Origin: Chlorocebus sabaeus
Lineage: Eukaryota > Chordata > Mammalia > Primates > Cercopithecidae
NCBI RefSeq assembly: GCF_047675955.1
Contig: NC_132912.1
Span: 20,124,500-20,188,499, forward strand
Direction of reading: 5' to 3'
DNA length: 64,000 bases
In this document: positions 48,487 to 60,835 of the stretch, piece after piece
Layout of the letters: each line of letters begins with the position of its first letter
Position numbering within the stretch: the first letter of the stretch is position 1
Position numbers and translations under genes: made by a program
The notes under the pieces: model-generated
What the model was told of the DNA's origin: nothing
Database searches by the model: none
The model's input: the letters and a program-made list of their open reading frames with translations, nothing else

Positions 48487-49203
48487 AAAACCCACAACCA
48501 TATGCACATTAGCTTTGATCATTTTTTTCCTTGAGTGTTACCTATTTTGATTGACAACTCATTTGAGAGTCTTCAAATAAAGGCTGAAATCCAGCTCAAA
48601 TGTTTTAAATTTTATTTTTCTCCACAAGCTTAGAGGTTAGTTTAGAGATTAGCAATATCCTAGCAAAGTAATTATCATTCTTTATTGTGTATCTCAGAAG
48701 TCAGAAATATTTTAGTCTTCAAGTGCTACTAGAAGCAATAAGCAAAATGCCAGGGAATATCCCTGTAGGCTTTATGATGCAGGGGTAGGGAAGAAGGAGA
48801 AAAACACATAAAAATGGAACAGTAAGTAAAGAAGAAATTAAAAGAAATTCTATAGATGTACAAAGAGGCTGTGAGCATCTATGCCCAAAGCACCATAGAC
48901 AGAGTCTGTTTCCTTCACCAAATCTTACCAGGGGTCTTTTGGATGGTGTGGAAACCATGTTAAGCATTGCCATTTTTTTTTTTTTGCCATACTTTAATAT
49001 AAGACCTAGAAGGTACTTAGGATTCAGAAGAAGAAGATTTGTAATCAGAAATATCAACAAGTAAATGGAAGTGTTTTGAGCACCTACTCTGAGTGATGGT
49101 AAATAAGTCTATCTCTGCCTTGGAGTTGTGTAGCTTAGTGAAATATTAGGTAAAGTGAAGCAGAATGTGAGGAATTGCTTAAGAAATACAAGTGATGAAA
49201 TAT
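48487..49203. other. Unassigned intronic sequence
   Basis: No gene or named repeat recognised. Confidence 0.5.
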
Positions 49204-49512
49204 GCCCAGGTGCAGTGGCTCACACCTGTAGTCCCAGCTACTTTGGAAGCCCAGGAAGGAGGATTGCTTGAGCCCAGGAGTTCAAGACAAGCCTGGGCAA
49301 CACTGTGAGACCCTATCTCTACAAAAACATTTAAAAACTTAACCAGGCATGGTGGGGTGCTCCTGTAGTCCCAGCTACTCAGGAGGCTGAGGCAGGAGGA
49401 TCACTTGAGGCCAGGAGTTTGAGACTGCACCGAGCTGTGGTCATGCCATTGCACTACAGCCTGTCTGACAGAGCAAGACTCTATCTCTGAAAATAAAATA
49501 AATTAAATTAAA
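49204..49512 (+). mobile_element. AluJ, sense
   Basis: A full dimer from 'gcccaggtgcagtggctcac' through 'cctgtctgacagagcaagactc' to an A-rich, T-interrupted tail. Confidence 0.88.
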
Positions 49513-49680
49513 TAATTAGCTGGTATGGTGGCATGCACCTGTAGTCTCAGCTAGTTGAGAGGTTGAGGCAGGAGGATCACTTGAGTCCAGGAGTTTGAGG
49601 CTGCAGTGAGCTATGACCACACCACTGCACTACAGCCTGGGCAACAGAGCAAGACCCTATCTCTAAAGAAAAAAACAAAC
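49513..49680 (+). mobile_element. Extra Alu right arm joined to the preceding AluJ
   Basis: 'aattagctggtatggtggcatgcacctgtagtc' through 'gggcaacagagcaagaccctatctc' is an additional right monomer placed directly after the dimer's tail, giving a three-arm structure. Confidence 0.85.
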
Positions 49681-52091
49681 GGAAATCAGAAAAAGAAAAT
49701 ATAAATGATAAGCTATGGGTTTCCAGGGATGATGTAACTCAAACATCTCTGAGTCTTAAATGAGAGTTAAGACTACAGAAAAATTGGTGTTCAAAATGTT
49801 TCTTGGATCTCTTCTGTGATTGACTAGACAGACGTCATAAGCAGATAGACCTATTTGACAGATGCTTGCCATCCTTACAAATCTTAAAAAGGTTCTTAAC
49901 CACACAAGTCTTGGAAGGAAAATGGAAACCACGAGTTGACTGCAGGCCATTCTCAATAGACCTGGGCTGGGAGTTTTAAGTAGAAACACAAAGATGCCTC
50001 TTTTGTTGACTGTCAGTTCTTTTTGTGTTTACAAATTCCTCTTGAACCTGTTTCTACATTGGGTGTGGGAAAAATTAAAGTGATATGTTTTCATGGTGAA
50101 TCCAAGCTGTGCTAATAAATAAAGGGAATGCTTTAAACCATAATCCTCCTCATCTTACTTCATGGTTTTGCCATTTCCCGTATTTCCTTGATATCTCTCT
50201 ATCTTTTTCCACACGGACACAAATTTAACATTGAAATTAAGTCAAGATAATGTCTCATGTTATTGCTAAGATCAGCACAACTTAAAAATGGAAAGTTGTT
50301 TAAAATATAGACATATGCATAGTTTACCATGGCCCCTCTTTGTATATGTATTTTACTGTGAATAAGCTTAACTTTCTAGTTTAAAATGTGAATTACAGCT
50401 AAAGCATCTGGTCATTTATCTTATAAACTATAAAAATAAAATCTTTGCTTATTAAACATTTTAATATTCAAAAGCTTCAATAATCCATATGTGCAATGGA
50501 ATTGGAAATATCATCTATTTTCTGGTTCACTGATAGTGGAATCTGAAAGCATTCATTTATCTTTCTATATTAAAAATACTTCAGAATACAAATATTTCAA
50601 GCACTAGAAAACTAGTTCTCTGTGAATTTCATCAAAACAGTTTCATTAGTGATACCACCAAGATGTGTTTTTTGCATATCACACTGCATTATTTTCTTTC
50701 TATTTGAATATTTTAATTGGTTCTTTTTTATTATTAGCCTGCTAGTGTGATCTTTTAAATGTTCGAAAATGTAGATTTAAGTTTGAGGATTTGATTTGTA
50801 ATCAAATAGCTATCCTAGGAATGATATTTTTACCTGAGTCCATCATGGGTACCATTACGGTGATGAGATGGGAGTATGTGAGGTGGGTTAATTACTACTT
50901 TATATAATGGGGAAAAGAAGAGGTAACGTTATACAGATAATTTTGGTCCCAGTATGTAAGTATGTAGAGAGATGGTGATTCTTAATTAAGGTAATATGGG
51001 GAATTGTGGGAAGTTGGACATGAGACTGAAAAGCAAAAGTGATATGAATTTAAAAGCTAATAATGAATGTGTATTACTTACCTTGATCATAGAACAATTT
51101 GCCTTCTCTTTCTACACAGGTTTCTACTTACAGTTTTCATAAGAAAGCGGTTTAAATTTTAGCTCTATTTTATTTCATTTGCTACGTAAAATACTAAAAT
51201 GTTTATTAAGTAATATATTTACATATCTGAAAAACTAATAACGTGGACATTTAAAAAGTGAAACAGACAAAAGTAAAATGTAAATCTCCCTTCTTCCTTT
51301 GCCTCTTAGCTCACCAGTTTCCTGCCCAAGAAAAATATATCTTATTTTTTGAAGTATGGTATATTAAAATTCTAACTTGGAGTAGTTTCCTGTCTCTGGC
51401 CAATAATCATTAGGTTTTTTTTCTGTTTAAATTCCCACTAAGAGAGATTTGAAAAAAATAATAATGCATCTTATCTTCATTAGGTTTTCAGGAAGTATAT
51501 TACCAAATTCCAAGCTCCTTTTTTGTTCTGGCTTTCAAGTGGTAATATTTTAATTGTAGTCCCAAATAGTATTTCATACTCTTTATAGGGACTTGATTAA
51601 TAACAGGAATAAAAGTCTTTTTAGGAGAGGAAGAGAGTTAGTTATTACTCATGATGATTGATTTGTAAATACCAACCACATCTTCTTTCAAGTGTATAAC
51701 CCCATAAAACAAAGCGTGGTGTATCCATTAACTTTCTGCATCTAGGGAGAAGGTGAATGGAGTTTTTTTGTATTATTATTATTATTAACAGAGATCACAG
51801 GTTATGGTTATCTGAGATCTATGCATGAATGGAAGATACTAAAGAGATAGATGCTGGATGAAAGTAAATCCATTCCAACTGGCTTCAATAATTTAAAGTT
51901 ACAAGCTCAAGTCTCAAGGATTCCTAGACAGAAAGATAAATTGTGTGATGTCTAATCTGCTGCATCTAAATAATTCTCTGAGATAGACCTCCAAAACCCT
52001 GAGAGTTCATCTGAGCTGTCTTCTTTGATAATTTACTCCTCCCTCAAACTGTCTAGTGTCAGCAGTAGATTCAGTAGCTTGAACATTATTA
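49681..52091. other. Unassigned intronic sequence
   Basis: About 2.4 kb with no gene and no named repeat recognised, one of the longest such stretches in the window. Confidence 0.5.
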
Positions 52092-52394
52092 TATATGTAT
52101 GTATTTATTTTGTAGACAGGATCTTACTCTGTCACTCAAGCTGGAGTGCAGTGGCACAATCACAACTCACTGTAGCCTTGACCTCCTGGGCTCAAGTGAT
52201 CCTTCCACCTCAGCTCCCCAAGTAGCTGGGACTACAGGCATGCACCGCATGCCTGGCTAATGTTTAAATTTTTTTGTTGATATGGGGTCTCACTATGTTG
52301 CTCAGGCTGCTCTCAAACTCCTAGCCTCCAGCAGTCCTCCCATCTCAGCCTCCCAAAGTGCTGGGATTACAGGTATGAGACACTGTGCCAGGCT
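52092..52394 (-). mobile_element. AluJ, antisense
   Basis: From 'tttattttgtagacaggatcttactctgtc' to 'gagacactgtgccaggct'. Confidence 0.88.
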
Positions 52395-53219
52395 ATATTG
52401 TTTTGTTCTTCACAAATTGCATATTCACAACCACTTTTGTTTCTCCTGCATGTCTGTTCATACATGCTTTATTTCATTAGCACTGACTCCTTGCAGCAGG
52501 GGTGGGAAGCATAATTGGAAATTAAGCCATTAGGAGACCCAGAGAGGAAGCACCCAGGAGCAAGAGTTGACTCAATAGGAATCAGCAAGAAAAATACAAG
52601 AGGCAGAAACATGGGTAGAATGAAGGAGGACCATTAGACATAAACAAAAGAGAGCAGAGCATTGGCATATGATGGATAAGTCATGATTGGAGGACAGGAA
52701 TGGGGGAGGTGGATCAGCTGAGACGAGGGTGTAGGTAAAAACAAGGTCTCCAGGCTCATCCCCTTCCATTTCCATAACAGCCCCTGAAGTGTCCACTGAT
52801 TGCTAGTGCTAGAATACTCCGTTAGGGATGTTTATACCAGGAAAACATCATTCATCTTCTTGCAGCAGATCCAGGCTTTCTTGGAAACACTGGCAGTAAT
52901 ATTTTTGCTTGTAGCTTTTCCTAGTCACTGCAGCAGTAATTCAGATAAATAGCAATTTTACACAGATGCTTAAATACATCACCCAACTTAAAATAAAGGC
53001 TATCTAAGTGACTCTGTTTAATTAATAAAGTAACAATGTATGCCAGATGCTCTAACATTGTCCAATCCTGGAAAATAAAGGAAAGAAATACTAAATAGTG
53101 CAGGACTGACATTAGACCCTGGTCATTTCAGAAATGAGTTCAAAAGAGCTCCCTCAATTCCTACTTAAGCCAGAAATTGAGTTGCATTTTCTTAGAGAAT
53201 GAGTCAGGCTTCCAGGTTA
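52395..53219. other. Unassigned intronic sequence
   Basis: No gene or named repeat recognised. Confidence 0.5.
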
Positions 53220-53400
53220 AAATAAATAGACTTTTGAATCTGAATACTTCATCAGTTCCTAAGCCAAGCCAATCGTAACTGTATGATCTTCAGCAAATGA
53301 CTTAATCTCTCTGATATCAGTTTCCTTACCTATAAAATAGCACAATAAAAGTATCTGGTTCATAAATATTTTGTGATGATTAATTAACATATGTTAATAC
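53220..53400 (+). repeat. MIR, sense
   Basis: 'actgtatgatcttcagcaaatgacttaatc', 'cagtttccttacctataaaatag' and 'ttttgtgatgattaa' follow the MIR core and right half. Confidence 0.8.
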
Positions 53401-55057
53401 CTGTTTCGTAGAAAATGCTACGTAGATAGCATACGCTATTACTGCATTTTTCTCCACATGTACATTTTCTCTTTTATTTCTTTTCAAAATGCTTTTTCTT
53501 TAAGGCCTGTGCTGTCTTTTTAGGTTGTCTGTTGTTTTCTTTGATGACCTCATTCATTAGATTTCTCTCCATAAAGCATAGAAAGGGTCTCAAGGAATGT
53601 TTAGGAACATAACCCATTGTCATCTCTAACTGCTCCTATTAAAGACTGGCTCAACCATTCGTGTCTAGGAAGTAGAAGAGCATGTAAATAACTTGGAAAG
53701 TCCACTTGATCAGCATGGCTATATCTATCACTTCTTGATGCTGTTCAGAATCTCTCTAAAGACTGTCCCATGACGACATTTTGTGACTCTGGGATGCTGT
53801 CTGGAAACCTTAGAAAATTTAGCAATTTGGTAACACATGGTAGAATCTCGAAATCTTTCTCTAATTGTGACAGCATAGTTTATAACTGGGTAACAAGCAT
53901 TATAATCAGTAAGACATATATATTATTATACCCACGTATTCATTCTATCCTTTATATAGCAAGAATTGTAGGGCCAAGTTTTCAAAGCGTAAAGATAGTC
54001 AAGGGTGAAATGATTGGGATGGGAATGGACATCCCCCTTGGTAGCAGCCAGGTAGCCTTGAGGTTTATTTAATTGCTAACAATCCAATTTAAAAATGTAT
54101 TCACGATCCAACCCCAAATGCAAAGTTAAATGTTAGTCCAATTTCTGTGTAACATTTTGCCTTTGAACTGGGAAACAGATTTCTCTATGTGTAGTCATTA
54201 TTTCGTTACTACCTTTATTTTCAAGATCTTTTTCTATTTTTTTAATACATTACAGAAAACCAGTTGGTATAAAGTTAAAGTAGCTGAAAAATATGCTCTC
54301 ACTTAGAGCTATATAGCTCTGGAATTGAGACATAGTCATAAAAAAATAGATCTAAATATTTTGTTCCCTAATTCTAATGGGGTTACGATGGGGTTAGATT
54401 ACTTTGTTGATGTGAATAGCCTGAGGGCTACAGAGAAATTTTCATTTAATCTGCTGGAATTATTGTTCAAATGAGAAGCTTCTCCTGAAGGCAAAGAAAA
54501 TGGAAGAAAATGTCTTTTAATTGGCTTATTGTCAATTTCCAAAGCTAATTTTAAAAATAAGCACAATTTAGTTAATAGCTCATAAAGAAAATTCAAAGCA
54601 CTTTTAGTTGACTCCAGAAAAAATATAAAATTAAGATAATTTAGAGCAATTAGATTTTGTAAAAAAAAAAAAAAAAGTAAATTATAGAGTAAAAACATTA
54701 AAAATATTTTAATTGTAGCAAAATATTCAAAGCATAAAATTTGCCATTTATGAATGTACTGTTTATGAAGTTTTAGTCAATAAGCTCTGAAAAAAAAATT
54801 GTTTTCCCCCTTGTTCTCCTTCTCCTCCTCCTTCTCCCCTTCTTTTTCTTCTTCTTCTTTGAAGCATGGTAATCTCTTCAGGTAAATTACTAGTTTCTTC
54901 CAAAATGCCTTGGAAACACAACTGTTTTTCAAATCTTCACTCCAATGTGTTTTTATAAGCCAGGTTTACTGTTCTCACACTCTTTACCTTTCTACCTCTT
55001 AATAATTAAAGATTATCTTGGAGAAATTTTTTAAGCTATTTATTTTATATTAGATAG
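53401..55057. other. Unassigned intronic sequence
   Basis: No gene. A CT-rich stretch lies at 54813-54862 ((CTC/CTT)n) and a ~16-nt A run near 54661. Confidence 0.5.
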
Positions 55058-55067
55058 AATCTAATAA

Positions 55068-55295
55068 AACTTGAGACAAGCCTGGACAACACAGTGAGAC
55101 TTCATCTCTTCAGAAAAAAATTTTTAAATTTAGCAGAGCATGGTGGTGTGCTCCTGTAGTCCCAGCTTTTCAGGAGGCTGAGGCAGGAGGATTGCTTGAG
55201 GCCAGAAGTTCAAGGCTATAGTTACCTATGATTATGCCACTGCACTCCAACCAGAGTGACAGAGCAATATCTTGTCTCTAAAAAAAAATAAATAA
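55068..55295 (+). mobile_element. AluJ, sense, 5'-truncated
   Basis: Starts inside the left arm ('acttgagacaagcctggacaac') and ends in a (AAAT)n tail. The 10-bp duplication aatctaataa is at 55058-55067 and 55296-55305, so the truncation happened at insertion. Confidence 0.9.
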
Positions 55296-56021
55296 AATCT
55301 AATAACTGATAATATAATTTGGAGATAATTGAGTACTCCCATTTTCTATACAGTTTGAAAAATAAGAGTCATGGAACATTATATATGTAAAAATGAAGTA
55401 TAAGATTATGTGTTAGCAGGGAAAGAATGTTTATCATGATAATCAAGATATAATATTGTAAGTATACTCTGATGGTAATTTTTTAGAAATACATAGCAGT
55501 GGAAGGAAGAGCTAATACTGATTGCTTTGAAATGATGACATTGGTCTTATGTTTCTACTCCCTAGCTTCCAAGAATTCAGTTGAAAAATGTTGTTTATAT
55601 TTCAGTCCTCTTGTAATAATGATTATAAGGAGTGAGTAGAAATCTGGTTTCTACCCATTTATTTTAACAGAGAAGGGTACCCATATGTTTTAACACTACT
55701 TATCAGAGTTTTATTTCTCCCACTGGTATATAATACTGCTTATATTCTGAATTCTCTTATTTTCCATAAGGCCTGAAATATATTATTTAAATTAACCTGA
55801 TTTATTTTATCATAAAAATAAAATATAACAATGCATTAGAAGAAAACTAGAGAAGGACTACTTTATAATCCTGAGATTGGGAGCATTTTTCTAAGACTGA
55901 TACAAAGCCCAGAAACCATAAATGAAAATATTGAAAAAAATGCATATAATAAAATTTTCATTTATTAAAAATTCATGACATTTAAATACCCTCACTTAAG
56001 AAAAGAGAAATAAAACCTGAG

Positions 56022-56910
56022 AACTATTACAAGGAACTTAAATAAATTTACAAGAATAAAACAACCCCATCAAAATTGGGCAAAGGATATGAACAGACAT
56101 TTCTCAAAAGATGACATTTATGTGGCCAACAAATATATGAAAAAAAGCTCATCATCACTGGTCATTAGATAAACGCAAATCAAAACTGCAATGAGATACC
56201 ATCTCATGCTGATTAGAATGGTGATTATTAAAAAGTCAGAAAACAACAAATGCTGGCAAGGCTGTGGAGAAACAGGAACGCTTCTACACTGTTGGTGGGA
56301 ATGTATATTAGTTCAACCATTATGGAATACAGTGTGGCAATTCCAAAGGATTATAAATCATTCTACATAAACACGAATGTTTATTGCTGCACTATTTACA
56401 ATAGCAAAGACTTGGAACCAACCCAAATGCCCATCAATGATTGATTGGATAAAGAAAATGTAGCACATATACACCATGGAATACTATGCAGCCACAAAAA
56501 AGAATGAGTTCATGTCCTTTGTAGGGACATGGATGAAGCAGGAAGTCATCATTCTCAGCAAACTAACACAGGAAAAGAAAACCAAACACCGCCAAACACC
56601 ACATGTTGTCACTCCTAAGTGGGAGTTGAACAGTAAGAACACACAGACACAGGGAGGGGAACATCACACAATGGGGCCCATCAGGGAGTGGAGGACAAGG
56701 GGAGGGAGAACATTAGGACAAATACCTAATGCATACAGGGCTTAAAACCTAGATGACAGGTTGATAGGTGCAGCAAACCACCATGGCACATGTATACCTA
56801 TGTAACAAACCTGCACATTCTGACATTCTGCACATACATGTATCCCAGAACTTAAAGATAAAAGAAAAAAAGAAAAGAAAAGAAAAAAATAAAGCAAAAC
56901 AAACAAACAA
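56022..56910 (+). mobile_element. 5'-truncated LINE-1, sense
   Basis: ORF2 C-terminal region and 3' UTR, from 'actattacaaggaacttaaa' to 'cccagaacttaaagataaaag' and an A-rich tail. Flanks aaaacctgag (56012-56021) and aaaacctggg (56911-56920) are a 10-bp duplication with one mismatch. There are internal small deletions around 56345. Confidence 0.9.
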
Positions 56911-57177
56911 AAAACCTGGGAAAGGAAATATTTAAAACACATATGACAGTGAAAGGACTGTTCTCCTTAATATATAAAGAGCTCATGTAAGTAAAAGAGA
57001 AATGTAGCAACTAAACAATGAGCAAATGACAAAGAAAAGAAATTGCAGGAACTTCTGGTTTCAGGTATTTATTATAAAGTGTTTGGAGGTTGTCACTCTC
57101 ATTCTATCGAGAAAAAGCTAAACAAACTGAAAATTGACAATTTCTATTAGACCCACGAGAGAGCTGAGATTGCAGGG

Positions 57178-57723
57178 TGTATCAGGGTTCTGTAGAGGGA
57201 CAGAACTAATAGGATAGATGGATATATGAAGGGGAGTTTATTAAGGAGTATTGACTCACATGATCAAAAGGTGAAGTCCCCCAATAAGCCATCAGCAAAC
57301 TGAAGAGCAAGGAAGCCAGTATGAGTCCCAAAACCTCGAAATTAGGGAAGCCAACAGTGTAGTCTTCATTCTGTCCCTGAAGGCCTAAGAGCCCCTGGCA
57401 AACCGCTGGTGTTAAGTCCAAGAGTCCAAAAGCTGAAGAACTTGGAGTCTGATGTTCGAGGGCAGGAAACATCCAGCACAGGAGAAAGATGAAAGCCAGA
57501 AGAGTGAGCAAGTCAGCATCTCCCACCTTCTCCTGCCTGCTTTATCTAGCCTGTCTGGCAGTTGATTCGATGGTGCCCACCCCCACTGAGGGTGGGTCTG
57601 CCTCTCCAATTCCGCTGACTCAAATGTTAACCTTGTTTGGCAGCATCCTCACAGACACACCCAGGAACAATACTTTGCATCCTTCGATCCAATCAAGTTG
57701 ACCCCATCACGGAAGGCAAACCA
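57178..57723. mobile_element. ERVL-type (MLT2-like) solo LTR
   Basis: From TGTATCAGGGTTCTGTAGAGG to ...GACCCCATCA, about 546 bp. It contains 'gacagaactaataggatag', 'gaaggggagtttattaagg', 'gagcccctggcaaaccgctggtg', 'gcacaggagaaagatgaaagcc' and 'caggaacaatactttgcatcc', the order I know from HERV-L LTRs. No internal viral sequence adjoins it. Confidence 0.75.
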
Positions 57724-57839
57724 CTGTCTCCAAAATGTAGAGACACAGGCACATCCAAAGACACACAGAGGAGATCTGCTCATCTGGGGCAGAAGCCACT
57801 GCAACCACAGATTGCTGATAATACTTAAAATGTGACTTC

Positions 57840-58625
57840 CACAAAGCTAGAATTTCAGTGCGGATGAGCCTAACGGTCGGAAACTCCTGAGGATTCTAGT
57901 CTTAGGGGGACCTTTAAACTTCTCTGGGCTTGACCCCCAGGAACTGCAGAAGGTTCTCCCAGTGACGGTCTATGATGGCTCTGCTGGAGTAAGGGAAGAG
58001 TAATCTTGTGAAATACACCTGGAGCCTCCTCCAGAACAAAGACCTTCCTAGGGCCTTATCCTAGCTGGGGGAAAGTCATTTCTCCCACTGGAGCAAGCCC
58101 CTTGAGTCTTCTAGGCTCACATAAGAGAGAATTAAAAATTCATAGTCAACAAGAGTCAAGACTTTAGGGAAATACATCTGGAATGCTATATCCAGGGAGG
58201 GGAGTAGGAGGCAGGGAGGGGGAAACCCTATGAGACACCCTTAAGAGGGTCACAGCCCAAAGATACGGACCTACTAAATACTAAAGACTAAGAAACTTCT
58301 AAAATGGAAATGCAAAGAAAAAATGAATGAAAGAAAATAAAACAAAAGCAGAACAGAATATCAGAGACCCGTCAGATAATAGCAAAAGATGTAACATCCA
58401 TGAACTTAATTGGAATATCAGAAGAGAAGAAAAAGAGAAAGAAGAAATGTTTGAAACAATAATAGCTGAGTGCTTTCCAAAACTGACAGATATCAAACTA
58501 GGAAGCTCGGAGAAAAACAACCAGAAGATCACCAAAAGACCACACATAGGCATATTATTTACAAACAAACAAAACAAACCAACAAACAAGCTTTAAATAA
58601 ACCAGAGAAAACTACACCTCACTGC
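57840..58625 (+). mobile_element. L1M-like 5' region / ORF1 remnant, sense
   Basis: 'aaatgtttgaaacaataatagctga', 'tttccaaaactgacagatatc' and 'catagg catatt' words near 58380-58560 resemble the ORF1 part of old L1M elements. The upstream part (57840-58250), and possibly 57000-57177 beyond the LTR, have L1M 5'-region character. Confidence 0.5.
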
Positions 58626-58639
58626 AAAATACCCGATCA

Positions 58640-58710
58640 GTATTTGCGCCATTGCACTCTAGCCTGGGTGACAAGAGTGAAACTCCATCCAAACAAACAA
58701 ACAAACAAAA
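58640..58710 (+). mobile_element. Alu 3' end fragment
   Basis: 'gcgccattgcactctagcctgggtgacaagagtgaaactcc' plus a (AAAC)n tail. Only ~70 bp of Alu, strongly 5'-truncated. Confidence 0.8.
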
Positions 58711-59085
58711 ACAGGAGAAGTCTGAGAAACTATCACAGCTAAGAGGAACATAAGGAAACATAACAGCTAAATATAATGTCATATTCTGGATAGAATCCAG
58801 GAAGATCAAAAGGACATTATGTAAACATAGACAAATCTGAATACATTTAGTTAATAATTCAGCTAATAATTATATATCAATATTCAATATCAATTCAGCT
58901 AATAATTATATATCAATATTGTTTCAAAAATTTTGACAAAGGCATCATACCTTTGTCAAGGTATGTATGATGTTGGTAGTATGGGAAATCAGGTGTGGAG
59001 TATGTGGGAGGCCTATACTGTCTTTGCAACTTTCTGTACATGTAAACCTATTCTAAAATTAGAAGTTTATTTTTTAAAAAGGAAA
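58711..59085 (+). mobile_element. Old L1M 3' UTR fragment, sense
   Basis: 'gagaaactatcacagctaagaggaac', 'ggatagaatccagg', 'ctgtctttgcaactttctgta' and 'attctaaaattagaagtttat' follow an old L1M 3' UTR. It contains a perfect 29-bp direct repeat at 58856-58884 and 58892-58920. Confidence 0.65.
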
Positions 59086-59269
59086 TATAAGTGGCTGTTA
59101 CACATGTTAATACATAACCTCACTCTCAATAAGTGAAATGCAAGTTAAAACTATAGAGATGCTGTTTTTACTTGAGCAATTTTAAAAGGTTTTTAAAAAA
59201 CCTTTTAGTAACTTTTGTAGCTCGATATTTTCTTTAAGGTATGGAGAAAAAGAAAGTCTCAAGATTTGC

Positions 59270-59835
59270 TGATGACAATGTATTATTATCCACTAAAATA
59301 TAAAATGTATAATTAACACTGTGATTTCTACTCCTAAAAATGTATCTTATAGGTGTCTTTGTGTGTGAACAATGTGTATATCCACTGCTAAAGACTCAAA
59401 ACCACCTGAATGCCCATCGTTAAGGATGTTCAGGTTGTGGACAGGTTAAATAAACTAGTGGGAACCCATAGAGTAGAATACTATGTGACCTTTAAACAGA
59501 ATGAGATACTTAAGGTATGCTTATTAAAAAAAAATAAAACACCACAGGATGCAGATAAATGTTACTTACATATATATGTATGTATGTATGTGTACAGACA
59601 GATGTAGCTTATACATGTATAAGCTATCTCTAAAATAATTTGGAAGAAACATAGATATGATTCCAAGTGAGCAGAAAAATCTCTGGAGAGATATACAAGA
59701 AACTATTAATAGTGCTAACCCCCAAGAGACTTGGCAGATGGCTGGAGATTAGGAATAGGAAAGAGATGTAATTTTCACAATCATCTGTGCTTTTCAAATT
59801 ATTACGATGTGCATGTATTACTTTTCAAACAGCAT
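59270..59835 (+). mobile_element. Old L1M ORF2 3' end, sense
   Basis: 'ccacctgaatgcccatcg', 'gacaggttaaataaac', 'agagtagaatactatgtgacc' and 'ggagattaggaataggaaagag' match the end of ORF2 and the 3' UTR of an old L1M. Confidence 0.65.
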
Positions 59836-60558
59836 TAATATTTAAAATTCTTGGTAAGAATGGATAGGAATAATTTCTGCAGTGTATGTATTTGTTTTTA
59901 CTTAATAGCATCTTGTAATATGTATTTGTCAAACAAAATTAACAATATTTAAAAGACTATGCAGTATAAAGCTTTCTTCATATTTATTTTATTTCAAAAT
60001 TTTTTAGAGCTTGAGGCTGTATAAATTGCTCATGAAATTGCCTATTTTGTTAAGAAAAAGTATTTAAATTGTTTATTAAGGGACTTATGAGTACCATTCT
60101 AAAATAAGGGATCTACAACTCTAGTTTATTACATTCAAGGTTCCTCTGGATAAAACTGAATTAATAGCAAATTGTTGAATGTTGCAGTGAAAGAAGGGCA
60201 GAAAAAAGATTTTCATGATTCTTGGTTGAAATGTAACAGTCCCACTAGGAATAGTAAGTATCCCCATTTAATTAACCAGTACATATTTTTATGTTTTTGG
60301 CAACTATTTAATCAATAATATTATAATTACAAACTAAAAACAGATTCCCCAGAGTAAGGAGAAACAGGAAAATCTAAGTGGTTTGTACGTGTTTTCGTAA
60401 GTCTTACAGATTTGGCAGCAAGAAGCACTGGGGCTTCAAGAGTAGACCAATGCAGAAAAGGAGGTGGGTTAGAAATGGGTAAGGCCAAGACTGGCGGACA
60501 CGATGTCCTGATTGGAGGCACCCTGTCTTTGAGTAAGGCTCCAAAAAGCAGGAGCCAG
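59836..60558. other. Unassigned intronic sequence
   Basis: No gene. GC content rises from about 60400, the start of the block containing the tandem duplication and hairpin. Confidence 0.5.
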
Positions 60559-60720
60559 CCTTACAGCAGAAAGGTGGCATGAGAACACACAGTAACACCT
60601 CTATGAAGCCACAGTGGAGAGTCATTCTGGGCTGACCTTACAGCAGGCCGTATAACAGGGTAGTGGGATGGGAAGACTCAGTAATACCTTCATGAAGCTA
60701 CAGTGGCGAATCATTCTGAA
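60559..60720 (+). repeat. Diverged tandem duplication, two units
   Basis: Unit 1 (60559-60630) and unit 2 (60636-60720) both start ccttacagcag. Both contain 'agtaacacct'/'agtaatacct', 'atgaagc(c/t)acagtgg' and 'tcattctg'. Unit 2 is about 12 nt longer. Confidence 0.75.
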
Positions 60721-60763
60721 TATTCGAGATTCCTTGTGGAAGGCAGGTAGAAGGCAGTTGCCC

Positions 60764-60835
60764 AGTTAAGGCGTAGGGCCAGAGGCTAGTTTAGGCAAGA
60801 AGGAATAAACTAGCCTCTGGCCTTATACCTTAACT
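60764..60835. repeat. Hairpin: 30-nt arms, 12-nt loop
   Basis: The left arm 60764-60793 (agttaagg...ggccagaggctagttta) pairs with 60806-60835 (taaactagcctctggcc...ccttaact). The inner 17 bp are perfect. In the outer part there is one A-C mismatch and two G-T pairs (G-U in RNA). Confidence 0.93.

Noticed and set aside
57206..57609. Frames of 106 and 65 codons inside the LTR
   Set aside because: They lie within LTR sequence, which does not encode viral proteins in this family; no gag, pol or env motif seen.
59185..59210. Short palindrome taaaaggttttt/aaaaaacctttta
   Set aside because: A/T-rich and short; expected by chance in this composition.
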